In this document: one piece after another, positions 33,731 to 42,046 of the stretch | Layout: each line of letters opens with the position of its first letter | How positions within the stretch are numbered: the first letter of the stretch is position 1 | Assembly: GCA_036742455.1 (NCBI GenBank) | Contig: DAINQU010000002.1 | Span: forward strand, 135,902 to 199,901 | Source: CAIKZZ01 sp036742455 | GTDB lineage: Bacteria > Pseudomonadota > Gammaproteobacteria > Steroidobacterales > Steroidobacteraceae | Direction: 5' to 3' | DNA: 64,000 bases | Made by a program: the position numbers and the translations under genes | The notes under the pieces: model-generated | Database searches by the model: none | What the model saw: the letters and a program-made list of their open reading frames with translations, nothing else | Told to the model about the DNA's origin: nothing

Positions 33731-36493
33731 TTAGTGCTTCCCGAAATGCGTCGTCCACTGCACGGTGAACGAGCGACCGATCGAATCAAACCAGTTGGAC
33801 GCGTAGTACGGATAGGACGTCCAGCTCGGGTCCTTCTGCGGCTTCGTGTCGAACAAGTTGTCGACCGAGATCGTCAACGCCGAATCGTGATTCAGATCAA
33901 CATGCAGGGTGCCGTTGAACTTCTGGGTCGGGGCCAACCGCTCGGTCCCGTCGTAGTTCGGCAGACCACCGAGACGGGTGCCAAACAACGTCGTCGTGTA
34001 GCGACCCAAGGTCCAGGCCACCGAGTAGGTCGCCTTGTAGCGCGGAATCACGTAGTAGTAGTAATCGGTGAGTTCGTTGTCGACCGCGTCGCCCGAATGG
34101 AACTGAATCGTGTGGGTGAACACGTCCGTCAACGAGGCGCGCAGGTCAAAGCGGCCTGCGGCTCCGGCGTTGATGCGGTAGCGACCGCTGACGTCCACGC
34201 CCGAGGTCTTTTCGACCGCGGCGTTGATGGGTAACACGAGGACCGAGGTGATCTGGTTCGGGTTGCTAAACGCATCGGCCGGGTTACGGGTGATCTGGCT
34301 CAGTACCTGCTGGCACTGTGCCGAGTTCGAATTGACCGCGACGCCGTCGACCGTCTGACCGAGGCGGCAATCCGCTTCTTCACGCAGCAGCGTATCCGAG
34401 CTCTGCAGAGTCACTTCATCGCGCAGACTGATCTGGTAGTAATCGGCCGTGAATTCGAGGTTGCGCGTCGGGCTGTAGACGAACCCGCCGGTGAAGGACT
34501 GGCTCGTCTCATCGCGCAGCGCCGGGTTACCGTTACTGCGACCGTTGAAACCGACGTCGCCCAAGCTGCAATTGTTCGTGTAATCCGGGCCCGAACCGGG
34601 TTCGTTCACCCGGCACAGGTAGTAGTCCGTGCCACCGGAGCTCGAATTGCTCAGACCGGCGTACAGATACGCGAGGTCCGGAGCGCGGAAGCCGGTGCCG
34701 AACGATCCACGCACGAGCAACGACCGGAAGGGGCGGTATTCCAAGCCGAGGGAGTAGGTGCCCTTGCTGCTTGACGTATCGCTGTAGGTGTAGCGGTCGA
34801 AGCGGGTGGCAGCCGTGGCGACGACCTGCTCGAGCAGCGGGACTTTGACTTCGGCGCCCACGCCGGAGTGCGTGCGCGCACCGGTGGCAGAGACGTTGCC
34901 CAGACTGTAGTAGCCGCCGTTGAGGCTGAGCGGGTCGACTTGCATGTCTAAACTCTGCCGGCCCACTTCGGCCAGCAAGGCAACGCCCACCGGACCCGCC
35001 GGCAGCGTGACCCACTTGTCGTTGTTCAACAGGACATTGACGCTGCTTTGCCGCGCCGTGTCGCGATCCGTCGAATTTTGGAGGAACGACTTGAACTGTG
35101 CGGTGGTCAACGGTGTGTAGAGACGGTCGACCGGCGCGTTGTAGATCGGCAGCCCGGTCGCGGCATCCACGCCGAGTTGTGCTCCCAAATAGTAGTTCTG
35201 GATCGCCGATTCGACGATCGCAGGCTCCTGGCTCACGAGCTTGTTCTGGGAGAAGTTGAGGCCCAACTCATAATGCCAATGGCTGCCGCCGAGGGCGCCT
35301 TGGATACCGCCGTTCAGCGTCAGTGACCGGCCGTTGTTGTGGATCATGGCGGTATCCAAGCCGCCGTTTTCCTCGTACGTGAAATACTTTCGTTGCCATT
35401 GCTCGACGAGCCCCGTGGCCTGATTCAGGAACGGGGTGTCCACGGTGCGGCCGTTTAGGACGTAGCTCGACGACCACTGCAAGGGCGTGTTGTAGATCTC
35501 CTGATTGGATCCACCGGCCATGATGTCGAGGAACAGGTGGGTATCGTCGTTCAGGCGGTAGGTGAGCGTGCTGTAGAGGTTGATCGCCTTCTTGCCGTTT
35601 TGCAGCGTGCCGTAGCCCACATCGTTGTAGCTGCCGCAGTAATTACCGTAGTTGTTCCGGTAGGCGCTGACGATCGTGCCCTGGTCGAGGCCGGCGAGCG
35701 CGGCGCAGGCACCCGCGGGTGGGTCGTAATAGTTCTGGTCCTGATCCTCTCGAACGAAAACGGGACTTGCGTAGGGGTTGGGGCTGTTCAGGCGCGAGTT
35801 GGTGGTGGATCGCTGAAACGCCCATACGGGTTGTTCGTTGAGAAACTCAACCGCGACAACGGCGTCGAGGCGATCCGTCGAGAACCCGCCGCTTAATTGC
35901 GCGCGCTCGTTCGTGCCGCCGCCGTGTTGCGTGGATCCGCCGCGCAGATCCAGCGTCACGCCGTCTGCTTTCTTCTTGAGGATGAAGTTGATGACGCCGG
36001 AAATGGCGTCCGAACCGTAGATCGCCGAGGCGCTGCCGCTCAGGATTTCGATGTGATCGATCATCGACAACGGAATCGACGAAATGTCGGTGAAATTGCT
36101 GGTGCCTTGGTAGAGCTGCGGATAATCCGCGATACGCCGTCCATTGATCAGCACCAAGGTATGGTTCGGTCCGAGGCCACGCAGGTCGACCGCTTGTGCG
36201 CCGGGGGAGAAACCGTTCGTGTTCTGATTGTTGTCCAACGCGCCGAGGTTGCCGGTCAGGGCAGACATGGCCTGTGACACCGACGTGAAGCCGCTGTTGC
36301 GCAGATCCTCGGCCGACAAGCTAATGACCGGGGCTGCCCCTTCCACTTCCGTGCGCGGGATATGCGAGCCGGTCACGACGACCGCGTCCATCGTCGCGGA
36401 GTCTGCGGCGGTGGGCGTGGGGCCAACGTCGTTGGCGTAGGACAGCGTCGAGGTCGCCAACAGTGAGGTGGCCAGTGCGATCGTCGTCTTCAT
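33731..36493 (-). CDS. TonB-dependent outer-membrane receptor
   Basis: A 920-residue receptor with signal peptide MKTTIALATSLLATSTLSYA, a plug domain (VVVTGSHIPRTEVEGAAPV, DLRGLGPNHTLVLINGRR, IEILSGSASAIYGSDAISG) and a long beta-barrel that ends SFTVQWTTHFGKH. The plug style with its GSHIPR segment is typical of the large receptors of gammaproteobacteria and sphingomonads that take up organic ligands, not only iron complexes. ATG 36493 is preferred to GTG 36499 because GGGAG lies five bases before it. It is divergent from the sarcosine oxidase operon, and a shared upstream region of 440 bases suggests possible co-regulation. Confidence 0.92.
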   Translation of the reverse strand: MKTTIALATSLLATSTLSYANDVGPTPTAADSATMDAVVVTGSHIPRTEVEGAAPVISLSAEDLRNSGFTSVSQAMSALTGNLGALDNNQNTNGFSPGAQAVDLRGLGPNHTLVLINGRRIADYPQLYQGTSNFTDISSIPLSMIDHIEILSGSASAIYGSDAISGVINFILKKKADGVTLDLRGGSTQHGGGTNERAQLSGGFSTDRLDAVVAVEFLNEQPVWAFQRSTTNSRLNSPNPYASPVFVREDQDQNYYDPPAGACAALAGLDQGTIVSAYRNNYGNYCGSYNDVGYGTLQNGKKAINLYSTLTYRLNDDTHLFLDIMAGGSNQEIYNTPLQWSSSYVLNGRTVDTPFLNQATGLVEQWQRKYFTYEENGGLDTAMIHNNGRSLTLNGGIQGALGGSHWHYELGLNFSQNKLVSQEPAIVESAIQNYYLGAQLGVDAATGLPIYNAPVDRLYTPLTTAQFKSFLQNSTDRDTARQSSVNVLLNNDKWVTLPAGPVGVALLAEVGRQSLDMQVDPLSLNGGYYSLGNVSATGARTHSGVGAEVKVPLLEQVVATAATRFDRYTYSDTSSSKGTYSLGLEYRPFRSLLVRGSFGTGFRAPDLAYLYAGLSNSSSGGTDYYLCRVNEPGSGPDYTNNCSLGDVGFNGRSNGNPALRDETSQSFTGGFVYSPTRNLEFTADYYQISLRDEVTLQSSDTLLREEADCRLGQTVDGVAVNSNSAQCQQVLSQITRNPADAFSNPNQITSVLVLPINAAVEKTSGVDVSGRYRINAGAAGRFDLRASLTDVFTHTIQFHSGDAVDNELTDYYYYVIPRYKATYSVAWTLGRYTTTLFGTRLGGLPNYDGTERLAPTQKFNGTLHVDLNHDSALTISVDNLFDTKPQKDPSWTSYPYYASNWFDSIGRSFTVQWTTHFGKH

Positions 36494-36933
36494 GAACACT
36501 CCCGGATACGAATTGCCCGCTGCGCGGATCGTTTTGTCAGTGCGGATGAATCATGGCATAACCGGTGATACATAACCAACAAATCAGTGGGTTATCAGCC
36601 TATGGCGCGTCCGGACCGGCCTTCCGGGTAGTCCGGTAAGGGGCGCCGGCCGTGCGGCGGCGGGGGTTGCTGAGGTGGGCGTGGGGGCCCGGCGCAGCAC
36701 GTATGGGGGGAGCTGTCCCGCTCGACGCCTGCGGGGTTGCGCGGCCGGCCGTGCCCGCCCGTCCTTTGCGTAGGATCGCCCGGCCCACCGTTATAGATAA
36801 TCTTGGGCGTCGCTCACTTTTTCGAAAGTCGGTCGCTGGGTTCGGCTGTTAGTATCGGGCGCGAGCGAACGGCGTGCTGCGCCGCCCTCACGGTATTGCC
36901 GCCGTGCCTGCGTTTGACATTGGGATTCAACGA
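36494..36933. promoter_or_regulatory. Divergent region between TonB receptor and sox operon
   Basis: This 440-base region has no convincing gene. An inverted repeat ATAACC-N12-GGTTAT is at 36572-36595 on the receptor side. The middle (about 36605-36760) is extremely GC-rich, and AT content rises again at 36785-36850 near a likely sox promoter. Confidence 0.4.
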
Positions 36934-38196
36934 ATGAGTGAGATTTCCCGCTATTCCGCTTGGTCATTGGCGCGCCGCGCCTGGTCAGGGGCTCGATGGC
37001 GCCGTGCATGGCGGGCCGCCGAGCCGCGCCCGAGTTACGACGTCATTATTATCGGCGGTGGCGGCCACGGCTTGGCCACGGCCTACTACCTCGCCGCCAA
37101 TCACGGCATCACCAATGTGGCGGTCCTCGAACGCGGCTACTTAGGGTCCGGCAATGTCGGACGCAACACGACCCTCGTCCGGTCGAATTATCTGTTGCCC
37201 GGCAATACCGAGTTCTTCGAGCACTCGCTCAAACTGTGGGAAGGTCTGTCCCACGAACTCAATTACAACGTCATGCTCTCGCAGCGCGGCCAGCTCGTGC
37301 TCGCGCACGGCCCCGGACAGATGGACGTCTTGGCGCGCAAGGGCAACACGATGCGCCTGAACGGCATCGGTGCCGAGTTGTTGGAGCGAGCCGACGTTCA
37401 AAAATTAGTGCCCTTTTTGGATTACTCGTCGCACTGCCGCTTTCCGATCTACGGCGGCCTTTATCAGGCCCGTGCCGGCACGGTGCGGCACGATGCGGTC
37501 GCCTGGGGCTATGCGCGGGGTGCCGATCACCTCGGTGTGGATCTGATCGAAAACTGTGAAGTGACGGGCTTCCTGCGCGACGGCGACCGGGTCACCGGCG
37601 TGCAGACCTCCCGCGGGGTCATCCACGCGGGTCGCACCGCCGTGTGTGTGGCCGGGCACTCGTCGCACATGGCGCGGATGCTCGGCTGGCGCCTCCCCAT
37701 CGAAAGTCATCTGCTGCAAGCCTTTGTCACGGAGCCCATCAAGCCGTTCCTCGACCACGTGATTTCCTTCGGCGCGGAACTCTTCTACGTCTCCCAATCG
37801 GACCGTGGCGGCATGGTGTTCGGCGGGCACATCGACGGGTTCAATTCCTACACCCAACGCGGCCAGTTGCCCAAAGTACAAACGGTGGCGGAGTGTGCGG
37901 TCGCCCTGATTCCGGGCATGTCCCGCCTGCGGGTGCTGCGCCATTGGGGTGGCATTCAGGATATGACCCCGGATGGCAGTCCGTTCATCGGTCGCACGCC
38001 GTTCCAGAACCTCTATCTCAACGCCGGCTGGTGTTACCAAGGGTTTAAAGCCACCCCCGCGACCGGCTGGTGTTTGGCACATACGATTGCTCATGACGAG
38101 GAACACCCTCTGATTCGGCATTTGGGAGTGGACCGATTCGAACGCGGCAATGGCCACGACGAATACGGTCTTGGCCTCTGGACCTATAAGCAGTAA
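36934..38196 (+). CDS. soxB: Sarcosine oxidase beta subunit
   Basis: SoxB is the flavoprotein subunit of heterotetrameric sarcosine oxidase, which oxidises sarcosine to glycine and passes the methyl carbon to tetrahydrofolate. From ATG 36934 it has 420 residues with the FAD motif IIIGGGGHGLATAYYLA at about 38-54, the family block GNVGRNTTLVRSNYL, and RAGTVRHDAVAWGYARGA, which carries the histidine region known to hold covalent FMN. The N-terminus MSEISRYSAWSLARRA is characteristic of SoxB. First gene of a soxB-soxD-soxA-soxG operon. Confidence 0.95.
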   Translation: MSEISRYSAWSLARRAWSGARWRRAWRAAEPRPSYDVIIIGGGGHGLATAYYLAANHGITNVAVLERGYLGSGNVGRNTTLVRSNYLLPGNTEFFEHSLKLWEGLSHELNYNVMLSQRGQLVLAHGPGQMDVLARKGNTMRLNGIGAELLERADVQKLVPFLDYSSHCRFPIYGGLYQARAGTVRHDAVAWGYARGADHLGVDLIENCEVTGFLRDGDRVTGVQTSRGVIHAGRTAVCVAGHSSHMARMLGWRLPIESHLLQAFVTEPIKPFLDHVISFGAELFYVSQSDRGGMVFGGHIDGFNSYTQRGQLPKVQTVAECAVALIPGMSRLRVLRHWGGIQDMTPDGSPFIGRTPFQNLYLNAGWCYQGFKATPATGWCLAHTIAHDEEHPLIRHLGVDRFERGNGHDEYGLGLWTYKQ

Positions 38197-38200
38197 GCCC

Positions 38201-38470
38201 ATGCTTCGTATTCCTTGTCCTCATTGCGGTGTGCGTGACTACACCGAATTCCGCTACGCCGGCGACGCCACCAAGGTGCGGCCGACGCACGGCACCGACG
38301 ACGTCCGCGCGTGGCACGACCATGTGTTTCTCTTTGACAATCCCAAAGGCGCGCACCGCGAATACTGGCAGCACGTGCAAGGGTGTCGGCAGTGGTTGGT
38401 CTTGGAGCGCGATACCGCGACGAATACGGTGGGGCGTGCGTGGCTCGCTCGCGAAGGGGCAGCGTCATGA
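38201..38470 (+). CDS. soxD: Sarcosine oxidase delta subunit
   Basis: The small 89-residue zinc-binding subunit of the sarcosine oxidase complex. Two cysteines of the zinc site are in the N-terminal IPCPHCGVRDYTEF (C6, C9), and another is C62 in HVQGCRQWL. The segment WHDHVFLFDNPKGAHREYWQH is conserved in SoxD. It starts four bases after soxB, and its TGA stop overlaps the soxA start (ATGA at 38467-38470), so translation is coupled. Confidence 0.95.
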   Translation: MLRIPCPHCGVRDYTEFRYAGDATKVRPTHGTDDVRAWHDHVFLFDNPKGAHREYWQHVQGCRQWLVLERDTATNTVGRAWLAREGAAS

Positions 38471-41424
38471 CCGTCCGTAGACTGGCGAGTGGCGGCCACA
38501 TCGATCGCGCAACCCCCGTACGCTTTCAGCTCGAGGGCCGTACCCTCAGCGGATTCCAGGGGGACACGCTGGCCTCGGCGCTCCTCGCGAACGACGTGCG
38601 GATCGTTGGGCGCAGCTTCAAATACCATCGACCGCGCGGCGTGTTGGCGGCCAGTGCGCAAGAGCCGAACGCGCTCCTGACGGTGGGCGCCGGCGATCGG
38701 CGCACCCCCAATCTTCCGGCGACCCTCGTCGATCTCTTTGAGGGGCTCGTCTGCGAACGGCAGAACGGTTGGCCGAGTGTCGAGCGGGATGTGGGGAGCC
38801 TGCTCGGGCTCTTCTCACCGCTGATCTCGGCCGGGTTCTACTACAAGACTTTTATGGGTCCCACGCGCGGCGCGTGGATGTTCTATGAACGTTGGATCCG
38901 TCGGACGGCCGGATTGGGCAAAGCCACGCACCGACCAGACCCGTCTCGCTACGAGACCGAACATCGCCATACCGACGTGTTGATCATCGGCGCCGGTCCG
39001 GCTGGCATGGCTGCCGCGTTGGCCGCGGGGCGCGCCGGCAGTCGTGTTCTTTTGGTGGAGCAGGAGGCGCTGGTCGGTGGCAGCTTGTTGCACGGTGCCG
39101 TGGGCTCCGCCGACGATCGTTGTGGCTTCGGGCTACTCGAGCAATTGGCGGTATTGCCCACGGTAGAACTCTTGACGAGGACCACTGCCTTTGGCGTATA
39201 CGACGGTCAGACCGTGGGACTCGTCTCCCGCATACCGGGAGCGTTCGGTGGTTCGGCGGAGCCGCCATACGCGCGTGAAACGCTGCACGTGGTGCGGGCG
39301 CAGCAGATCATCTACGCGACCGGCGCGTTAGAGCAGCCACTCGTCTTCGGCAATAACGATCTACCGGGCATCCTGCTGGCCGGCGCGGTGCGGGAGTATC
39401 TGCACCGATTCGCCCTGCGCCTCGGCGAACGCGTGGTCGTGCTCTCGCAGCACGATTCGGCCTGGGACACCGCGTTGGATCTGGCGGAGGCGGGTGCCGC
39501 CGTGACGGTGGTCGAGGCCCGAGATCGCGTCTCGGACGACCTGCTTGCACGCGCCGCTAAGCGATCGGTGACGGTGCGTCTTGGCGCCGTGCCCGTCACG
39601 GCGCACGGCTCGCGCGCGGTACGCGGAGTGACCGTTGTCGCGTTGGCAGACCATCGGACGGAGTACTTCGCGTGCGATCTCGTCGCGATGTCCGGCGGAT
39701 GGACGCCCACCGTGCAACTCACCACGCACACGGGCGTGAAGGCGGTCTACGACCCGGCCTTGAGGGTGCACGTGCCGGGGCCGTTGCCTGCGAATCAGCA
39801 GGTCGTCGGGGCCGCCCGCGGGATCGTCCGTAACCCGCTCGCGGAGGGTCACACGGCCGGCGAGCGCGCCGCGCGTGATTGTGGCTACGACGGTGCGGTG
39901 GGTGTTGCGGCGGACGCCCATTGGGCGGACGTGCCGTTGATGGCTGCGGGCGTGCCGAGAGCGCCGTCGGTGCAGGGTAAGGCGTTTGTGGACTTCCAAA
40001 GCGACGTCACCGTGGCCGACATCGATCTGTCGCTCGAAGACGGCTTTGAGTCACCCGAGCACTTGAAACGCTACACCGCGCTTGGCATGGCCACCGATCA
40101 AGGCAAGAACAGCCACCACAACGGGTTGCAACTGCTCGCCGAACGCCGCGCGAAAGACGTGGGCTCGCTCGGCACCACGACCCATCGTCCCCCGTACACG
40201 CCGGTGACGGTGGGTGCCTTGGCCGGCCGTTCGGTCGGACTGCACTTTCGGCCGACCCGGCGCACGCCGATGCACGACTGGCATCAGGAGAACGGCGCCA
40301 CCTTCATTGAAGCCGGCCCGTGGTTGCGGCCGTGGTACTACCGTTGGGCCGGTGCCGACGTCGCGACGGCGTACGTCAACGAAATGCGGTTGGTGCGATC
40401 GTCGGTGGGACTCTCGGACGTGTCGTCGCTCGGCAAGATCGAGTTGACGGGCCCGGATGTCGGGCAGTTTCTCGATCGCGTCTACGTCAACGGTTTTTCG
40501 TCCTTGGCCGTCGGTAAAGCCCGCTACGGCGTGATGCTCAACGACGATGGCACGGTCTTGGACGATGGCACCACCGCGCGCTTTGGCACGCACCGGTACT
40601 TCATGACGACCACGACGGCGCAGGCCGGCGAGGTGATGTCGTGGCTGGAGTTCCTGCTGCAGACGGCGTGGCCGGACCTGCGCGTGCAAGTCGTCTCGGT
40701 CACCGATCGGTGGGCGGCCATGTCCATCGCCGGTCCGAAATCGCGCGAGGTGCTGGCGCAGGCCTTGCCGCAGCTGGACGTCTCGGGCGCCGCCTTGCCA
40801 CACATGGGTGTGCTCGAAGCCGAGTGGGACGGACGCCCGATCCGGGTGGCGCGTCTCAGCTTCTCCGGCGAATTGGCCTACGAGGTGTACGTACCGGCCG
40901 ATCACGGCATCGCGATGTGGACCCATTTGCTCGACGTCGGTGCGCCGGCGGGCATCCGTCCCTACGGTCTCGAAGCGTTGGCATCGCTGCGTATCGAGAA
41001 GGGCCATGTGGCGGGTATTGAATTGGATCACCGCAACACGCTCGCCGATCTCGGTCTCGGGAAGATGGCCTCGCGGACCAAGGCGTACGTGGGACGCGAA
41101 CTCAGCCAGCGATCGGAGTTGGTCGCCGCGGATCGTTGGAGCTTGGTGGGCCTTGAGTTGCTCGAGCCGAGCGGTACCTTGCGCGGCGGTGCCATCTTAT
41201 TCGCGGACGGCGAGCCCATGGTGGGTCACGGCCGTGGCTACATCACGTCGGTCACGTGGTCGACGGTGCACGAGCGCCTGATTGCGCTCGGTCTCTATCA
41301 AGGCGGCTTGGCGCACGTCGGCGAGGTGGTCGTCTGCGCCTATCCGTTGCGCGGTGAGCAGGTCAAAGCCCGCATCGTGTCGCCGATGTTTATCGATCCG
41401 GCCGGAGAGCGACTCCATGCATAA
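38467..41424 (+). CDS. soxA: Sarcosine oxidase alpha subunit
   Basis: The 985-residue large subunit. In order: a 2Fe-2S-type N-terminal fold without iron (RFQLEGRTLSGFQGDTLASA and SFKYHRPRG), an NAD-binding Rossmann domain (VLIIGAGPAGMAAALAAG at about 172-190), a helical linker region, and a C-terminal aminomethyltransferase (GcvT-like) domain from about 600 that binds tetrahydrofolate (GVMLNDDGTVLDDG, SFSGELAYEVYVPA, LEALASLRIEKGHVAG). This domain captures the oxidised methyl group. The frame is open upstream to 38383, but ATG 38467 overlapping soxD is the coupled start. Confidence 0.95.
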   Translation: MTVRRLASGGHIDRATPVRFQLEGRTLSGFQGDTLASALLANDVRIVGRSFKYHRPRGVLAASAQEPNALLTVGAGDRRTPNLPATLVDLFEGLVCERQNGWPSVERDVGSLLGLFSPLISAGFYYKTFMGPTRGAWMFYERWIRRTAGLGKATHRPDPSRYETEHRHTDVLIIGAGPAGMAAALAAGRAGSRVLLVEQEALVGGSLLHGAVGSADDRCGFGLLEQLAVLPTVELLTRTTAFGVYDGQTVGLVSRIPGAFGGSAEPPYARETLHVVRAQQIIYATGALEQPLVFGNNDLPGILLAGAVREYLHRFALRLGERVVVLSQHDSAWDTALDLAEAGAAVTVVEARDRVSDDLLARAAKRSVTVRLGAVPVTAHGSRAVRGVTVVALADHRTEYFACDLVAMSGGWTPTVQLTTHTGVKAVYDPALRVHVPGPLPANQQVVGAARGIVRNPLAEGHTAGERAARDCGYDGAVGVAADAHWADVPLMAAGVPRAPSVQGKAFVDFQSDVTVADIDLSLEDGFESPEHLKRYTALGMATDQGKNSHHNGLQLLAERRAKDVGSLGTTTHRPPYTPVTVGALAGRSVGLHFRPTRRTPMHDWHQENGATFIEAGPWLRPWYYRWAGADVATAYVNEMRLVRSSVGLSDVSSLGKIELTGPDVGQFLDRVYVNGFSSLAVGKARYGVMLNDDGTVLDDGTTARFGTHRYFMTTTTAQAGEVMSWLEFLLQTAWPDLRVQVVSVTDRWAAMSIAGPKSREVLAQALPQLDVSGAALPHMGVLEAEWDGRPIRVARLSFSGELAYEVYVPADHGIAMWTHLLDVGAPAGIRPYGLEALASLRIEKGHVAGIELDHRNTLADLGLGKMASRTKAYVGRELSQRSELVAADRWSLVGLELLEPSGTLRGGAILFADGEPMVGHGRGYITSVTWSTVHERLIALGLYQGGLAHVGEVVVCAYPLRGEQVKARIVSPMFIDPAGERLHA

Positions 41425-41983
41425 CTCTCGATCCGCCCTCGCGTCCCAACGCGAGTTCGTGGCCCGCGCTGGGGCGTCCGTGCTGCGCATCGCGGCGGAT
41501 CCGTCCAGCCGCTGGATCCAGCTAGGCGTCTATCCCGGGGGCCACGACGCGGTCGCAGCCGCCTGGCAACGCAGCGTCGGTGGGGAACTGCCCACGTCGG
41601 CCCGGACCGTTGCGCCGGCCGCAGGAGGGCGGGTGTACCGTATCGCGCAGGATCAGTACCTGCTGCGCGACGTTGCGGACGCTCAGGCAGCGGCACTCCT
41701 GTCGGCGTTGCCGGAGGACGCCGCCGGCTGGACGGACCTGACCGGTTCGCGCGTTGCGATCCGTATCACCGGGTCGGCGGCGCGGGACGTGCTGTCGCAG
41801 TGCGTGACGATCGATCTGCACCCGACGGTGTTCGTCGACGGGGCGTTTGCCCAGACGGGGATCCATCACGTCGGCGGTTTGCTGGAACGCAATGGCTCTG
41901 ACGATTACGGCTACATCGCGCTGCGCACCTATGCGCTCACGGTGTGGGAGGCTTTGACGGACGCCGCGCAACGCGCGGCGTAA
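41417..41983 (+). CDS. soxG: Sarcosine oxidase gamma subunit
   Basis: A 188-residue subunit with a GcvT-like fold, overlapping the end of soxA by eight bases. Diagnostic pieces are ADPSSRWIQLGVYPGG near the start and AGWTDLTGSRVAIRITG followed by VLSQCVTIDLHP in the second half. SoxG helps assemble the complex and lies at the interface with alpha; it has no catalytic role of its own. The track frame extends upstream inside soxA, but ATG 41417 gives the usual length. Confidence 0.92.
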   Translation: MHNSRSALASQREFVARAGASVLRIAADPSSRWIQLGVYPGGHDAVAAAWQRSVGGELPTSARTVAPAAGGRVYRIAQDQYLLRDVADAQAAALLSALPEDAAGWTDLTGSRVAIRITGSAARDVLSQCVTIDLHPTVFVDGAFAQTGIHHVGGLLERNGSDDYGYIALRTYALTVWEALTDAAQRAA

Positions 41984-41995
41984 GGACGAACGAGT

Positions 41996-42016
41996 GCCCG
42001 CGGCGACGCCGCGGGC
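41996..42016. terminator. Hairpin between soxG and the dimethylglycine dehydrogenase-like gene
   Basis: Perfect 9-bp inverted repeat GCCCGCGGC / GCCGCGGGC with a 3-base loop in the 63-base gap after soxG. With no T-tract it could attenuate transcription into the next gene or protect the sox mRNA. Confidence 0.55.
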
Positions 42017-42046
42017 CGACATGACATCGACTCACAGGATTTATCT